Assembly: GCA_030770535.1 (NCBI GenBank)
Contig: JASVEC010000010.1
Coordinates: 372,001-436,000, forward strand
From: Batkoa obscura
Taxonomy: Eukaryota > Entomophthoromycota > Entomophthoromycetes > Entomophthorales > Batkoaceae
Reading direction: 5' to 3'
Length of the DNA stretch: 64,000 nt
In this document: in pieces, positions 23,660 to 35,500 of the stretch
How the letters are laid out: the number at the start of each line of letters is the position of its first letter
Numbering within the stretch: position 1 is the first letter of the stretch
Position numbers and translations under genes: made by a program
Notes under the pieces: generated by a model
Told to the model about the DNA's origin: nothing
The model's input: the letters and a program-made list of their open reading frames with translations, nothing else
Database searches by the model: none

Positions 23660-24346
23660 AATTCATACCATTGCTAATCAATCAACCAATCATCTATAGC
23701 TATAGCTCTCTTATACCTATATATATTCTAAAATAAGCTAAGATACCTTCAACTCTTTATTTTCATTTTTTGTGTTTAAACACTGTAAAATATTTAAAAT
23801 ATTGTCCATATGTATTGCAAGGATGTAACGTTGTAGACTTTGTTTCATTGAAATTTTTGAGATTTAATTAAGTAACTTGACTTTTATCTCTCTTAAGTAC
23901 ATATCCAATAAAGCCATTTTGAAAACGCGCTTTATATGTCCTATTGATAGGATAAAGGGATTATGTTGAGTTTTTCCCTTATTTCTCTTGTTGACAAAAT
24001 GGATCATGAGTCAAATCTAAATCTAAATACAAAATATAGCACTGTAAAATATTTTCAAATTTCTAATTATCATATGGGATCGCCAGAAAACTAAAGGCTA
24101 AAAAGAAGGATTAATCAAGTTCCCTGGGTAATCGAAGAATCAATCCAACAAAAACTGTGCTTGGATTAAAGTGATATCTTTTGACTATTCTAGTTATAGA
24201 TGTCATCTAAAAAGCTTAACTTTATTGATATTTTTTAACAATATAAAAAAGTATCCACCCCTTTTTTATGTTGAGAATTTTCATTCTTGTTAAGCCCACA
24301 TGTAGAATTCTTAGCTACCATCCCCTCCCTTATTTTTTTTAATATT
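23660..24346. other. Intergenic, no gene seen
   Basis: AT-rich spacer up to the second 618-bp element. Confidence 0.4.
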
Positions 24347-24964
24347 GGGGTTGTCTAAATTAGTTTCATTGTTTTATCTAGTTTTTAAATATTTTGTATT
24401 TTAAAAACTTCGCTTAAAGTTGTACAAAATCAAATTTTTTATTAAAACAAGAGCAACCTGACACAGTTCTGAATTATTCTACTATAGTCTATACTGTAAG
24501 TTGGTTGAGTTTCTACTAAATCTTAAATACATATGGGGATGTTTTTTTGTCTTCATTACTTTTTCCATTTTTAGGCACCATTTGAGTGGAAAGATTATTA
24601 GCAAAATTCTTAACCGAAAAATACATCCCCATATTCTTATAAAACTTTATTGAGAAATACTCATTATCGACTGCTTTATAGCCAACATTGTAGATTTGTT
24701 ATCAAATAAATAAACTATTTTAATCTTATAATTACATTATTAATATATTTTTAAGTGTGAAATCTGGTACTCAGTGTTTGGAGTCAAAAACAGCTATTGT
24801 ATTGAAATTTTCAAAAATTCCATTCCGAAGTTTAGTTATGAAAGTTTTAAATAAAGAGATTTAATTTTAGGCTTTTTAGATTTAACCGTCACATTAGACA
24901 CAAATTCAAAAATAAAATTTGGATTAATTTCTAAGTAAAGTCTAAAACTAATTTAGACAACCCC
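24347..24964. mobile_element. 618-bp GGGG-end non-autonomous DNA transposon, copy 2
   Basis: Perfect 20-bp inverted ends, GGGGTTGTCTAAATTAGTTT. Apart from three end differences it matches copy 1 at 17256-17873, including the nested MITE. ATAT is found at the right flank and, one T away, at the left. Confidence 0.9.
24535..24630 (+). mobile_element. 98-bp GGGG-end MITE, copy 12 (nested)
   Basis: Same insertion, with the same ATAT duplication, as copy 9. It was carried along with the 618-bp element. Confidence 0.9.
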
Positions 24965-25203
24965 ATATAGTTAATCTTTTTAATTATTCAAAAACAATAA
25001 AACAATTATAACAAGTCTTTTAAATTTAGTTAATTGTATATTAAAGAGTTATAAATTTAAAATAAATTCTGAAACTAACTTAAATATTCCTGTATAGTAG
25101 ATTATTATAATACTTTTATTTGGAAAAATTATATTTAATAGTTAATAATATTATTATATAAATATTAAATTTTTATTTTATATATTCAATTTACGTATTA
25201 TAT

Positions 25204-25278
25204 GGGGATGTATTCTTTCTTTAAGAATTTGAGTGGAAAAATTGTTAGTAAAATTCTTAAATATAAAAATACATTCCC
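25204..25278. mobile_element. Short 75-bp variant of the GGGG-end MITE, copy 13
   Basis: Both ends are the ATTCTTAAA...ACATCCCC type, so this copy is a nearly symmetrical inverted pair of the same end with a shortened middle. Flanked by ATAT on both sides. Confidence 0.8.
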
Positions 25279-25282
25279 ATAT

Positions 25283-25381
25283 GGGGGTGTTTTTTTTGGG
25301 TTCATTATTTTTTTCATCTTTTAAGCACTATTTGAGCGGAAAAATTGTTAATAAAATTCTTAAACACAAAAATACATCCCC
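25283..25381 (+). mobile_element. 98-bp GGGG-end MITE, copy 14
   Basis: GGGGGTGT to ACATCCCC. It directly follows copy 13 and shares one ATAT (25279-25282) with it; a third ATAT follows at 25382. Confidence 0.85.
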
Positions 25382-25628
25382 ATATGTTATTTTCTTATTT
25401 AAATTTATTTTAAAACTAAAGCTAAACTTCTCTGATTTATTATATATTATAAGCAGCTAATTAAAAGACTTCTATATTTTTATATCAAATTTTATATAAA
25501 ATATTCAATAATTAAATTATTTTTTAAACAATAAAACAGATATGATACAGAATGAGATTTTTAGAACTTAATAAAAAACATAGACATAAAACTAAGATTG
25601 TATAAAAATTCAGCTACTATATATAAAT

Positions 25629-25650
25629 GCGCCCACCGCGGATTGAACGC

Positions 25651-25694
<44 letters not shown>

Positions 25695-25700
25695 AGCCGC
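25629..25700 (-). tRNA. tRNA-Phe (GAA)
   Basis: The 72-nt cloverleaf reads on the minus strand from 25700. D-arm GCTCAGTTGGGAGAGC, anticodon stem-loop TCAGA-CTGAAGA-TCTGA with anticodon GAA, and T-arm CCGCG-TTCAATC-CGCGG. No intron. The acceptor stem GCGGCTA/TGGGCGC has one G-G mismatch at pair 4-69. A run of five T (minus strand) at 25607-25611 fits RNA polymerase III termination. The internal A and B boxes look normal. Confidence 0.93.
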
Positions 25701-25727
25701 AAATTTGAGTTAATATTTAAATAAGAA

Positions 25728-25748
25728 AATAATAATAATAATAATAAT
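25728..25748. repeat. (AAT)7 microsatellite
   Basis: Seven AAT units just upstream (5' side) of the tRNA gene. Confidence 0.9.
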
Positions 25749-26107
25749 TTCAAAACAGAATCAGTCTAAAATAAGTGACAATAAATCTAAGTTCAAATGG
25801 GTAAACTTTCAATCCAATAGTCACTAAAACGTCAACAGGAATTTGAATGAAAATTCTAATGATTAATTGATGTTAGAGAATAGCCAAACTTTAGAACATT
25901 TAGAAAATTGATGTAGAGTATAGCCAATAAAAAGGTAAGGCGTCAATAAAATTAACGAATTAGCAAAAGGTATGCTAAAATTTGGTAGATGATGCCAAAT
26001 AAACTATTATTCTAAAATAGAAACTTGATATCAAAAAGACATTAAACATTTCTCAAGTTTATTTAGTTTTTATTATTATTGTCATTCAGTAGTTATCTTT
26101 TATAAAA
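25749..26107. other. Intergenic, no gene seen
   Basis: Promoter side of the PTM1-like gene; nothing else is recognised. Confidence 0.4.
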
Positions 26108-27872
26108 ATGATTAATAAGTTGCTTTATTTTCTATTGATCTTTTTCAGCCTTCATACTTATTTAGCTAACTTTGAAAATTTGGTAAGTTTTTTTATATTA
26201 AAAGTCTTTTTACCTTCTACCACCCTTCCCTTTTATCTCATCAAAAGTAATTTTCTTCTCTTATAGTATCCCGGCGAACTTCGATGTAGTGGAGTCTATG
26301 GAAAAGATCAATTTCCAAGTGGCGAAAAAGCGTCTATTAAGTTAAGTATTAAACCTAAATTTAAAGATAGTTCTAAAGAAGAAGATCAAGATTTAAATGC
26401 TCATATTGGACTTGCCTTTTTTGATTTTATGGATTTTAATAGTTTTGGACTTCCATTGAGTGATGATCCATTGGTAAGATTTTGAAGTTGATTTGAAATT
26501 ATTTTTAATGTTGATTTAAAGGGAGAGAGAAAATATTTATGTGATAGTATAGCTATTGACTTAGATTTGTGCAAAAAAGAAAATTTGGGCAAATATATTA
26601 TCAATAATCCAGAAAACAAAACAACTAGTATACAAGCTCAATATATATTAATAAATAAAGAAAATCAATTCACAGCGGAAGGAAGCTACTTTATCAATGA
26701 AACTGGATATAAATGCGTCACGGCTGATATCATTAATTTAAATTCTAAAAACGAACCTAATCCAGAAGATCTATTTACTACTTTTTTGGGGTTAATAGAA
26801 TGGAACAATCCGTATGGTAAATTACCAGCAAGTGAGCACCCTAAATTAGTATTTTATGGGGTACTTAGTTTAGTTTACGTAGTATTTTCTTTAGTTTGGG
26901 CTTTTTTGTTATATAAATATTGGCAAGATTTATTACCTATTCAACATTATATCACGGGTGTATTGATTTTTTTAATTGCGGAAATGAGTGCTAATTATGG
27001 TTATTTGGATAATTTTAATCAAAGTGGTAAATCCAATTATCCATTATTAGTATTAGTAGTTATTTTAGATGCTGGCAGAAATTCATTATGTTTTTTTATT
27101 TTATTAATTGTTTCGCTTGGTTATGGGGTTATTAAACCTACTTTGGGTGAGTTTATATATGATTTTTTTATTTTATAGAATTGATTTACTGATTATTCAA
27201 TACTATTTATTAGGTAAAACTATGTTAAAATGTCAATTATTAACATTAATTCATTTCTTATGTGGTTGTTTATATGGTGCTGGTGCAATGCTAACTAATC
27301 CTGATAGAGTGGATTCTTATATATTATTATTTGTCTTACCATTATCAATAAGTATGACTGCCTTTTATGTCTGGATATTACAAGGGATGGCAGCCACTAT
27401 ATTAACACTAGAACAACGACAACAACCAATCAAATTAAAAATGTTTTTAAGATTAAGATATACGATTGGTGGCTCAATACTATTATTGTTAATGTATTTT
27501 ATTGCTAATGGATTATTTTTTAATAAAAGTAGCGAGAAATCATTTATTAATGATCAATGGCAAAACCGTTGGTTTTTAACGGATGGTTGGTTAGCTGTAT
27601 TATTTTTGGTAATATTTACAGCTATTATGGTTTTATGGAGGCCAACCCCTAATAATCAAAAATATGGTTTACAAGAATTGGCACAAGATGAATCAGCTGC
27701 TGATGCTTTAGATTTAGAACAAAGAATTCAATCAGAAGATAGAGCAAATAATAACAATAATAACAATATGGAAGATAATAACAAAATTATTCCAGCTCAT
27801 TTAGATGGCGGAGTAAATATATTTGATATTGGCGCAGATGATGAAGATGATGAAGAAAATAAGCAAAGATAA
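26108..27872 (+). CDS. PTM1/GPR107-type seven-transmembrane protein
   Basis: Four exons (26108-26182, 26267-26473, 26522-27146, 27214-27872) join in phase to 521 aa. There is a signal peptide at about residues 1-20, a luminal N-terminal domain of about 230 residues, then seven hydrophobic segments with the family signature EMSANYGYLDNFNQSG and ILDAGRNSLCFFILLIVSLGYGV-KPTLG across the third intron. It ends in a Glu/Asn/Asp-rich cytosolic tail. Members (lung 7TM/PTM1/TMU) sit in Golgi or endosomal membranes and act in trafficking. It is tail to tail with the USP39 gene, 48 bp apart. Confidence 0.88.
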
Positions 27873-27920
27873 ATAAAATTTATTATAAAAATGTTTTAAG
27901 AAAGATGATGTACTTTTATT

Positions 27921-30188
27921 TTATTTCTTGTTATATTTATTATCTTTAAGTTCCCAAATCTATCATAAAAAAGAATAGGTAAATAAAACAAATAGATAAA
28001 TATTTATTATTATTATTAAATATACTTACTTGTAAATAAGATTGAGTTAATGGTATCATTTCACTTAATTCAACATCTACATTTAAATCATTAACCTTAA
28101 ACCATTGATTTAAACCTGGATGTTTTAAATAACATAAATAATTCCCATTTTCAGGTAATTCGGAATTTTCATGAACAACATTAACTAATAAATTATAATA
28201 TTTATCAACATTATTATTAACTAAATATAAAATAGATTAATAAATTATATATAAATATATATGTTAAAACTTACTAAAATTTAAATTTAAGGATTGATTA
28301 ATTGGAAATGTAACAATAGTTGGATTCTTTTCAAAATTAAAGTTATTCTTATTAAATCGTTTATAATAAACAATTAAATAAGGTGGTAACTCTAATATTT
28401 TATATTTTTTGATTAAATTACTACTTTCCTATTAAAAATATAATTAATCAATTAATTATAATATTTATTTTGATTTACTTGTTCCGTTTTTCCATCAAAT
28501 TTACTTAATATATTAGCAATTGAAACCTAAAATAAATAATTTGCATCAGTATTCTCCGGTACTAAAAATACTTCAAAATAAAAGTATTACTTGGGGAATT
28601 ATATTTTTTTCTTCAGAATCTTGAAAGAGAGGGGGAGGAGGTAATTCAATTGAAAGAAAGAAGAATTGATTTTCTTGAATTTTACTTTCCCCACTTTTTA
28701 GATTAAAAATTAAATTATCTTCTAATGCATAAATACTATTTTGAACAATTCCCCGGAAAGTATTACTTATAATAGCTATTAATTGAAAATAAGAGTTATA
28801 TTATATTATTAATTATTATTAATTATTATTAATTATATTACTTTTCCTTTTTTTACTACCACCCATATCTAAATGTAATTGATTTAAAAACCAAGCTAAA
28901 AATTTAATTGGCTCTTTTCTTTTTTCAATTCGATATTCTTTTTTACTACAATAACTAATTTCCTATTAAATGATAGAATAAACGTAAAATTAAGTAATAT
29001 TGATTTATTATTATAAAACTTACTTGTAGTACTTCATGGGGGGAAACTTGTCCTTTAAATGCCTGTGGATTATATATTTTTCGACATAATAATGAAAATT
29101 TTTGGACTAATAAAAAATATCAATTTAACATCTTATTATTATTAAAATAAAATGATAAACTTACTTAATTGAGATGAATTATTATCAATCTCATTTAATA
29201 AAAAATAATCTCTAATTGGTGGTATATGAATTAATGCTTGTAGTATAACATTCATGTAATCATTTTGTTGTATATTATTTAAACCAACATAGCCTAAAAA
29301 ATAAATTAATATTAAATATGTCATTATTTATTTATTATTATATTGTTTCACCTGGTAAATATTTTTTGTTATTTAAATCAAAAGAATATTTTGGCATTGG
29401 ATTATAAACCATAGAATAAACTTGTTCCTTTGTAAATGTTGGTTTAATAACATACTAAATAAATAAGTAGATAAATAAGTAAATAGATAAACTGTTATTA
29501 TCACTATAATTACTTTAATATCATTTAAACTTGGGTCTTCTACTAAATGATCATCTGGTAATATATAAACCTAATATAAAAAATAAAAATAAAAACAATC
29601 TATTTATTTACTTTTAAATTTATATTAACTTACATTTAAACTACTTAAATTAATAAAAACATGGTGATCTTCATCAATTGAATGAAAATAAGCTTGAGTT
29701 GATTTACCTTTACCTAATACAAATAAGTAAATTAGTAAAACATATTAATATTGATATTGTTTTCTGTTTTCATTACTATAATTATATTACTTACCTTGAA
29801 AAAATTTACCACAAATTAAACAAGCATAAATATTAAAATTGGAATTAGATATGCAACATATTTTTTCGAAATCAAAATCTAATCTTGTTCGATCAATTGT
29901 ATCTAAATAAATATCTTTGACAATTTTGATCTTTTCTTCTTGAGTTTCATTATCTTCTTCTTCTTCTTCTGATGAATGTTCATTAGATTTTATAGTTTTA
30001 ATATTATTCTCTTTTGAGTTTTGTAAATTAGTTTTTATATCTTCATGTTGATTAATCTCTTGCTCACCATCTATCATTTTCATATAATTAATATCTCTTC
30101 TGTTCAAGATAATAAAATATTAGTTTTATTTATTACCTTTTAGTTTTCTCTTTTTAACACTTTCATTACTATTTCCATTTCTTTCCAT
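27921..30188 (-). CDS. USP39/Sad1 splicing factor (inactive ubiquitin hydrolase)
   Basis: About nine short exons starting at ATG 30188. After a basic start and an acidic Glu-rich region comes the UBP zinc finger (NIYACLICGKFFQG with following His residues, about 29870-29640). Then the peptidase-like domain begins GYVGLNNIQQNDYMNVILQAL (about 29210-29300). The usual catalytic Cys position is Asp (ND), the hallmark of USP39/Sad1. The gene ends SYLQ-IWELKDNK, like the family's SYIQIWE. Known role: assembly of the U4/U6.U5 tri-snRNP, not deubiquitination. Introns are roughly 45-80 nt. It is divergent from centrin, with 183 bp between the starts. Confidence 0.88.
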
Positions 30189-30371
30189 TTTAATTTAATT
30201 TCTATCAACGTAATGAAACAAACAAAATTCAATTCCAAAAAGAAATATGAAAAATTTAAACTTAATTTTTTTGAATAAACTCAATTTTATCAACTCATTA
30301 TTTTTTGATCTTTTATCAATTCAGCATTAAAGATATTTAAAAAATAAACATTCAATAAAGATAATTAAACT
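30189..30371. promoter_or_regulatory. Shared divergent promoter USP39/centrin
   Basis: 183 bp separates the two start codons; T-rich, no single motif claimed. Confidence 0.4.
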
Positions 30372-30511
30372 ATGAATTTTAATAATATCAATTTTAACCA
30401 AACACAACGTCGTTTAACTGAAGAGGAAAAAAAAGAAATTATTCAAGTATTCGAGATGTTTGATATTGATAAAGATAATTATTTAGATATTTATCAATTT
30501 GGTGTAAGTAA

Positions 30512-30598
<87 letters not shown>

Positions 30599-31066
30599 TT
30601 GTTTAATAAATCTTTTGTATATTTTCATTCCCATTATATTCAACTAACCAACATACTTTAACTCCCTTAATTGTTAAATTTCATTTTAATTTTATTAATA
30701 ATTGAATTCTTTTAGATTGCCCATCGAGCACTTGGTTTCGAATTAACAAAGCCTGAACTATTTTCCTTATCACAGAACTCTTCTATTTTTGAAAATGGTA
30801 AAATTCCACTTTCTAAATTCAAAACTTATATGGAAAACAAGTTAATCTCAAGACGTCCTGAAGAAGAAATTTCAGCTGCATTTAAATTATTTGATATTGA
30901 TAATAAAGGTAAAGTAACTGTTGATAACTTAAAGAGAATTGCTCAAGAGCTAGGAGAAGATATTGCTGAAGATGAATTGGAAGCTATGGTATTGGAATTT
31001 GATTTAGATGGTGATAGAGGCATCAACGAAAATGAGTTTTTTAATATTATGAGGGCCGCTTATTAA
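30372..31066 (+). CDS. CDC31: Centrin / Cdc31-like EF-hand protein
   Basis: Two exons, 30372-30503 and 30716-31066; 160 aa. The start MNFNNINFNQTQRRLTEEEK and spacing match centrins, including RALGFEL after the first EF hand and RRPEEEISAAFKLFD before the third. EF1 (DIDKDNYLDIYQ) has Gln at the last ligand place and EF3 (DIDNKGKVTVDN) lacks key acids. EF4 (DLDGDRGINENE) is canonical, so calcium probably binds mainly at EF4. EF2 is degenerate. Centrin duplicates the spindle pole body or centriole and takes part in mRNA export. The intron is unusually long (212 nt) because of a TTA microsatellite. Confidence 0.9.
30513..30598 (+). repeat. (TTA)n microsatellite in the centrin intron
   Basis: About 28 uninterrupted TTA units beginning 9 nt after the 5' splice site. 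Confidence 0.97.
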
Positions 31067-31171
31067 TTTTGGTTTATTAAATTAAATTAAATTATAATAT
31101 ATAAATAAATAAAATAGTTGATTTCAATTTTTATTTATTTAAGAAATTCCACATTCACACTATACTATACT

Positions 31172-32356
31172 TTAACGTCTACTACGATTATCCCTTTTAA
31201 GTTTGCTCATTGTTTTCATTAGATTTGCTTGTTTATTACTCATTTGTTTTTTATTATTATTTTCAGGAACTCTATCATGTTGATTAGCATTTCTCATTTG
31301 CATACGAAATTTTTGATATGAACCACTTTGACGAATAATATTTTGAGTCCATTTACTTACTAAAGATTTGGCTTGTTTTTGGACTTCTTTAGTAATTCGT
31401 GGACATATGGAATAAAACTTAACAATTCTTCCCAAATATGAGTTACGTAAAAAGTCAGTAGTGATTGGCATTTGTTCCAATAAACTAATTAATTCAATTT
31501 GGATATTTAAAATCGGTAGACTACCATCTGGATATGGTTCAAGGAAATTACGTACTTCTTCTAATATACCAATTTCTAAGAGGGAGTTATGATTATAGGT
31601 TCTATTAGCAAAATCAAAGTTAATTATTTTTAAATTAACCAAATAGGTTTTATTACTTCTTCATAATTTGTACTACTTTTGGTAAACAGCTTAATTTATT
31701 TAATGCCGGTACACCTGCTTTAAAATCATTATTATCGGCATCTAAAGCAGCTCTCATTAATTTTTGTAATTCATCTGCTTCTCTATCCGCTTCTTCTTCT
31801 CTTTCCTTTTTTGTTTCAGTATATTAATAAAAATAAAATAAGAATAAGGATTAACAACTTACATATTGTAGTGTTCTTTTACTTGATTTTTTAGGTTTGC
31901 TTGTTTCGCCTTCTTCACCTTCTTGTTGATTGGATTTGTTTCGCTTCTTTTTTCCTTTTGGTTTAGGTAAATCATCTTCTAACTCAGACAAATCTTCTTC
32001 TCGAATACCAGACTCAGGTATAACTTCAGTTTGTGGTTTACTTGATTTTTATTTTGGTAAAAAAAATATATTAAATTTATATTACAACTTACTTGTTTTT
32101 CAATGGATCAAAAGTAGGATCATAATCAACATCTTCTATTATGTTAAGTTAGTTAAATTAAATTTTAAAATTGTTGGAATCTACCTTCTTGTTGTGCTAC
32201 TATTTGTGTTGGTTCATAATCTTCATTTTGTTGAGTTTCTAAATTAGTTTCAACTTCTTGATCTGGGTCATATTCTTCTTGATCATAATCTAATATACTT
32301 ATCATTTAATATGTCATCTGCTGTTTAAATTTAAAATTACCATTCTTATCACTCAT
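31172..32356 (-). CDS. IWS1: IWS1/Spn1 transcription elongation factor
   Basis: Start at ATG 32356; a 51-nt intron follows the first 16 nt (MSDKN). The N-terminal half is acidic and disordered, with DYDQEEYDPDQE and EEDLSELEDDLPKPKGKKK. The folded TFIIS-N-like domain begins with ALNKLSLLPKVVQIMKK, is cut by a 55-nt intron at 31602-31656, and continues TYNHNSLLEIGILEEVRNFL, SLPILNIQIELISLLEQMP, RIVKFY and KSLVSKW. The long open frame starting at 31642 begins inside that intron, so its first residues are not protein. IWS1 binds Spt6 and RNA polymerase II. It is tail to tail with centrin (105 bp). Confidence 0.9.
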
Positions 32357-32516
32357 TTTTGTAAAATAAAAACAAAAAGGATAAAAAAAATAAAAAGGTG
32401 AATTTTTTGAATTTTTATAAAATACGTACTAAAATAATGTTTTATTGAAATTAAAATCTTAGATTAAAAATTTTAAGAAATGTTTTTTAAAATAAGCTTT
32501 ATTTATAAGATAAAAA

Positions 32517-35500
32517 TTAATTTTTATTCAACCATTCTAAAAAAACAGTTTTTCGTTTTAATGCCTTTTGTTTATGATTTGGAGATGATAAATATGTATT
32601 GATTTTAGTATCTTTTTTTACTTCATTATTCTTGACTATCTCCTTCTCTTTCGTTGCTTCATTATATTTAACTACCTCCTCATCCTTTATTACTTGGTTA
32701 GATCTAGTTACTTCATGTTTTAAGTTTTCATTCTCTTTGTTTAATAAAAACTCATCAAGACTACCATCATTATTACTAACAATTTCCTATTAAAAATATT
32801 AATGTTTTGAATATAAAAATATATTTTAAATATTTAAAAATATACTTGGATCGAACTATCTAAAGTAATCTTATTTTCGATATCAATTCCATCTTAATAA
32901 AAATAAAACATTTATAGAATATAACAATAAAATAATATTACCATAATCTTCATAAAGTAATTCAATACAAATAATTTCATTTTCATATTGTGGTTCAATA
33001 GTTAATTGAATAGCTTTGTTATTTTTGAGTCTTTTGATACTAAATAGATATAATAAATGATTTCATTTCAATAGTTTAATTAAATTACCTTTCTTTAATA
33101 TGATAAATTAAGCGTTTGCCGCTCGATACTATTATATGTGTATTGATAAAATAATTTCCTTTTTTTTCTTTAGCCTTTTCACTATTAATTATCTCTGGTA
33201 TAATCATTAACTTTGTCTTCAATGTTTTTGGATATTCTTCAATCTAAATAATAGTATTAATTTATTTACAAAATAAAATTAGTGATACTTTTGTGACTTG
33301 AAGGTTGAATTTTGGTACTTGTTTAGCAGTTTCTATTAGCTATTTTAATTATATTAACTATACTTAAATTATTCTATCTTTTACTTGTTTCCCGAAAGGT
33401 GGATTTCTATTTAATTTCTACACGATATTTAATAACATCAAAATATTTAACTGCTATTTACCAATTCAATTCTTTCAGGTGTTGTTGAAGATAAATCACT
33501 CAAATTTTTAATTCCAATAGCATGTAGAGACGTTGCATATTTTAATCCTAAAACATGTAAGTAAAAAGTATGCTCTATAGAAAATACCTATTTTTTCCAA
33601 TTGAATTAAATTATATGGGCTATCTTCCCAAAGCTTTAAACTCATTGCTCTTAACCTTAAAAAATAGGTAAAAACTTTGTTATTTAATTAAATAATACAA
33701 TTTGATTGAATTTTTTAGAGATATAGCATCTTTTAAATAATGTGCTATATCGATGATTCCTTTGTGGTATTAAATATGAATATCTTTAATAACATTGATG
33801 TTTTTACCTTTGCATATTCTTTTACTTGAAAATAAAATTGAATTTATTTCGGAAACTAGATTTGGATTGACTTTATAGTTAATCAAACTTACATTCCCAA
33901 TTGTACACTATTAATAAGTTAAAATAACAAACATGTTTATTAAACTTACTTGAATAATTAGATTAACTTTCTGATTAATTGTTTTTACTTTAGGTGGTTT
34001 TTCATTACTGATTTTATATTTTATTGCTGGATTTTTAATACGTTCATTTAAATGTTTCTTTTCACCTTGACTAAATCGATACTCATTAAATTCTTCTGAT
34101 AGTGATAAAATTTCCAGCTACAAATTATCAAATAAATACTTAAAAATATTAAAGATTACTAAATGTTGTATAGAACTATAGTTAAGCATGTATCTTATAT
34201 TTAATATTGTTTGAAAACGTAAATAATTATTTGACATTGTAAATCCTATTTCTATTTATTTTTAATTTATATCATTTCAATAACATTTTAACTAACCAGT
34301 GGGGCACAATAAAGTCCCTGCTTTGTTTAATTCAATCAAATTATTTTCTTTCAGTTTATTTAAATATTTTGTTAGTATAACTATATTATTAGTAGATATA
34401 TGTACTATAAATAAATTAATACTTTCTAATTTTTTATTAGGTGGAATATCATGGTTTTGATCTTCTAATTTATAATAAGCTGTGTTTTCTTGAATTCTTA
34501 CATACAGAAAAGTTGTTTTGAGCCTAAGGTATTATTAGATGCTATATATCAGAGTTGTTTATACCATTCAATTGCATCACTTTCGGTTTGAATCTTTCCT
34601 AAACAAAATTCTGCATTTAAATGTTCTATCAAGTTTTCATGTAACCTTTATTCCATTAAATAAGACTTAAAATAGAAATTTATGTATTTTTACCTGCTTT
34701 CAATACATTTTGATCCTTCTAGAAATACATTATAATTTTCTACATTTGTAAGCTCTGTCATAATAACAGCTACGCCAAAAGAGTCATACTGTGGCCTTCC
34801 AGCTCTTCCAACCATTTGTAGTATATCAATGGCCGAATATTCATTAAATTGGGAATTAATGTAACCTATTATGATTAATGTAGCTCAAATAGAATATACA
34901 TACCCTTAGTAGATTTGATTATGACTAGATGGGCAGGGAGATTGACCTATAATATTATTCAAAAAAAGGAAACAAAAAAGAAAAATAATACCCCAACAGA
35001 AAGGGTTGAGGTTGCGCCTATAAATACTATATTAAAGTTATCATTTATGATAAGATGATTTACAAAGTGCATCAATTGATTTTTCAATAAATAAATTCTC
35101 TACAATTTTTCTATCTTCGTAACTTAAACCTGCATGATGAAATGCGACTCCATTTGATATCAATTCTAACATATTGTTATAGTGCTTCTTAAACAAAGTC
35201 GCTTTACCTTTCAACTTTTTGTCATGAATCTTGTTTATGATATAGCCTAATCTAAATATTATTAATACTTTTATTTGTTATTTAAAAAGTACGATGAGTT
35301 TCTTTGATTGAATTTAAAATACGACTTTGATAAATACTCTGCTGCATTTAAAGCAGATTTTCTTGTACTACAAAACTAAAAATATTATAAATCAGTGATA
35401 TAACACCTTAAATCTACAATTAAACTGGGTTCTCCATCTGAGTATTTTTTAATAACATCAGGTAGCCTAAATACTATTAATAATACTCAAACAATATTGA

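Noticed and set aside
31930-32247. 105-codon + strand frame
   Set aside because: Opposite the IWS1 exons; likewise 32599-32793 is opposite the HFM1 tail.
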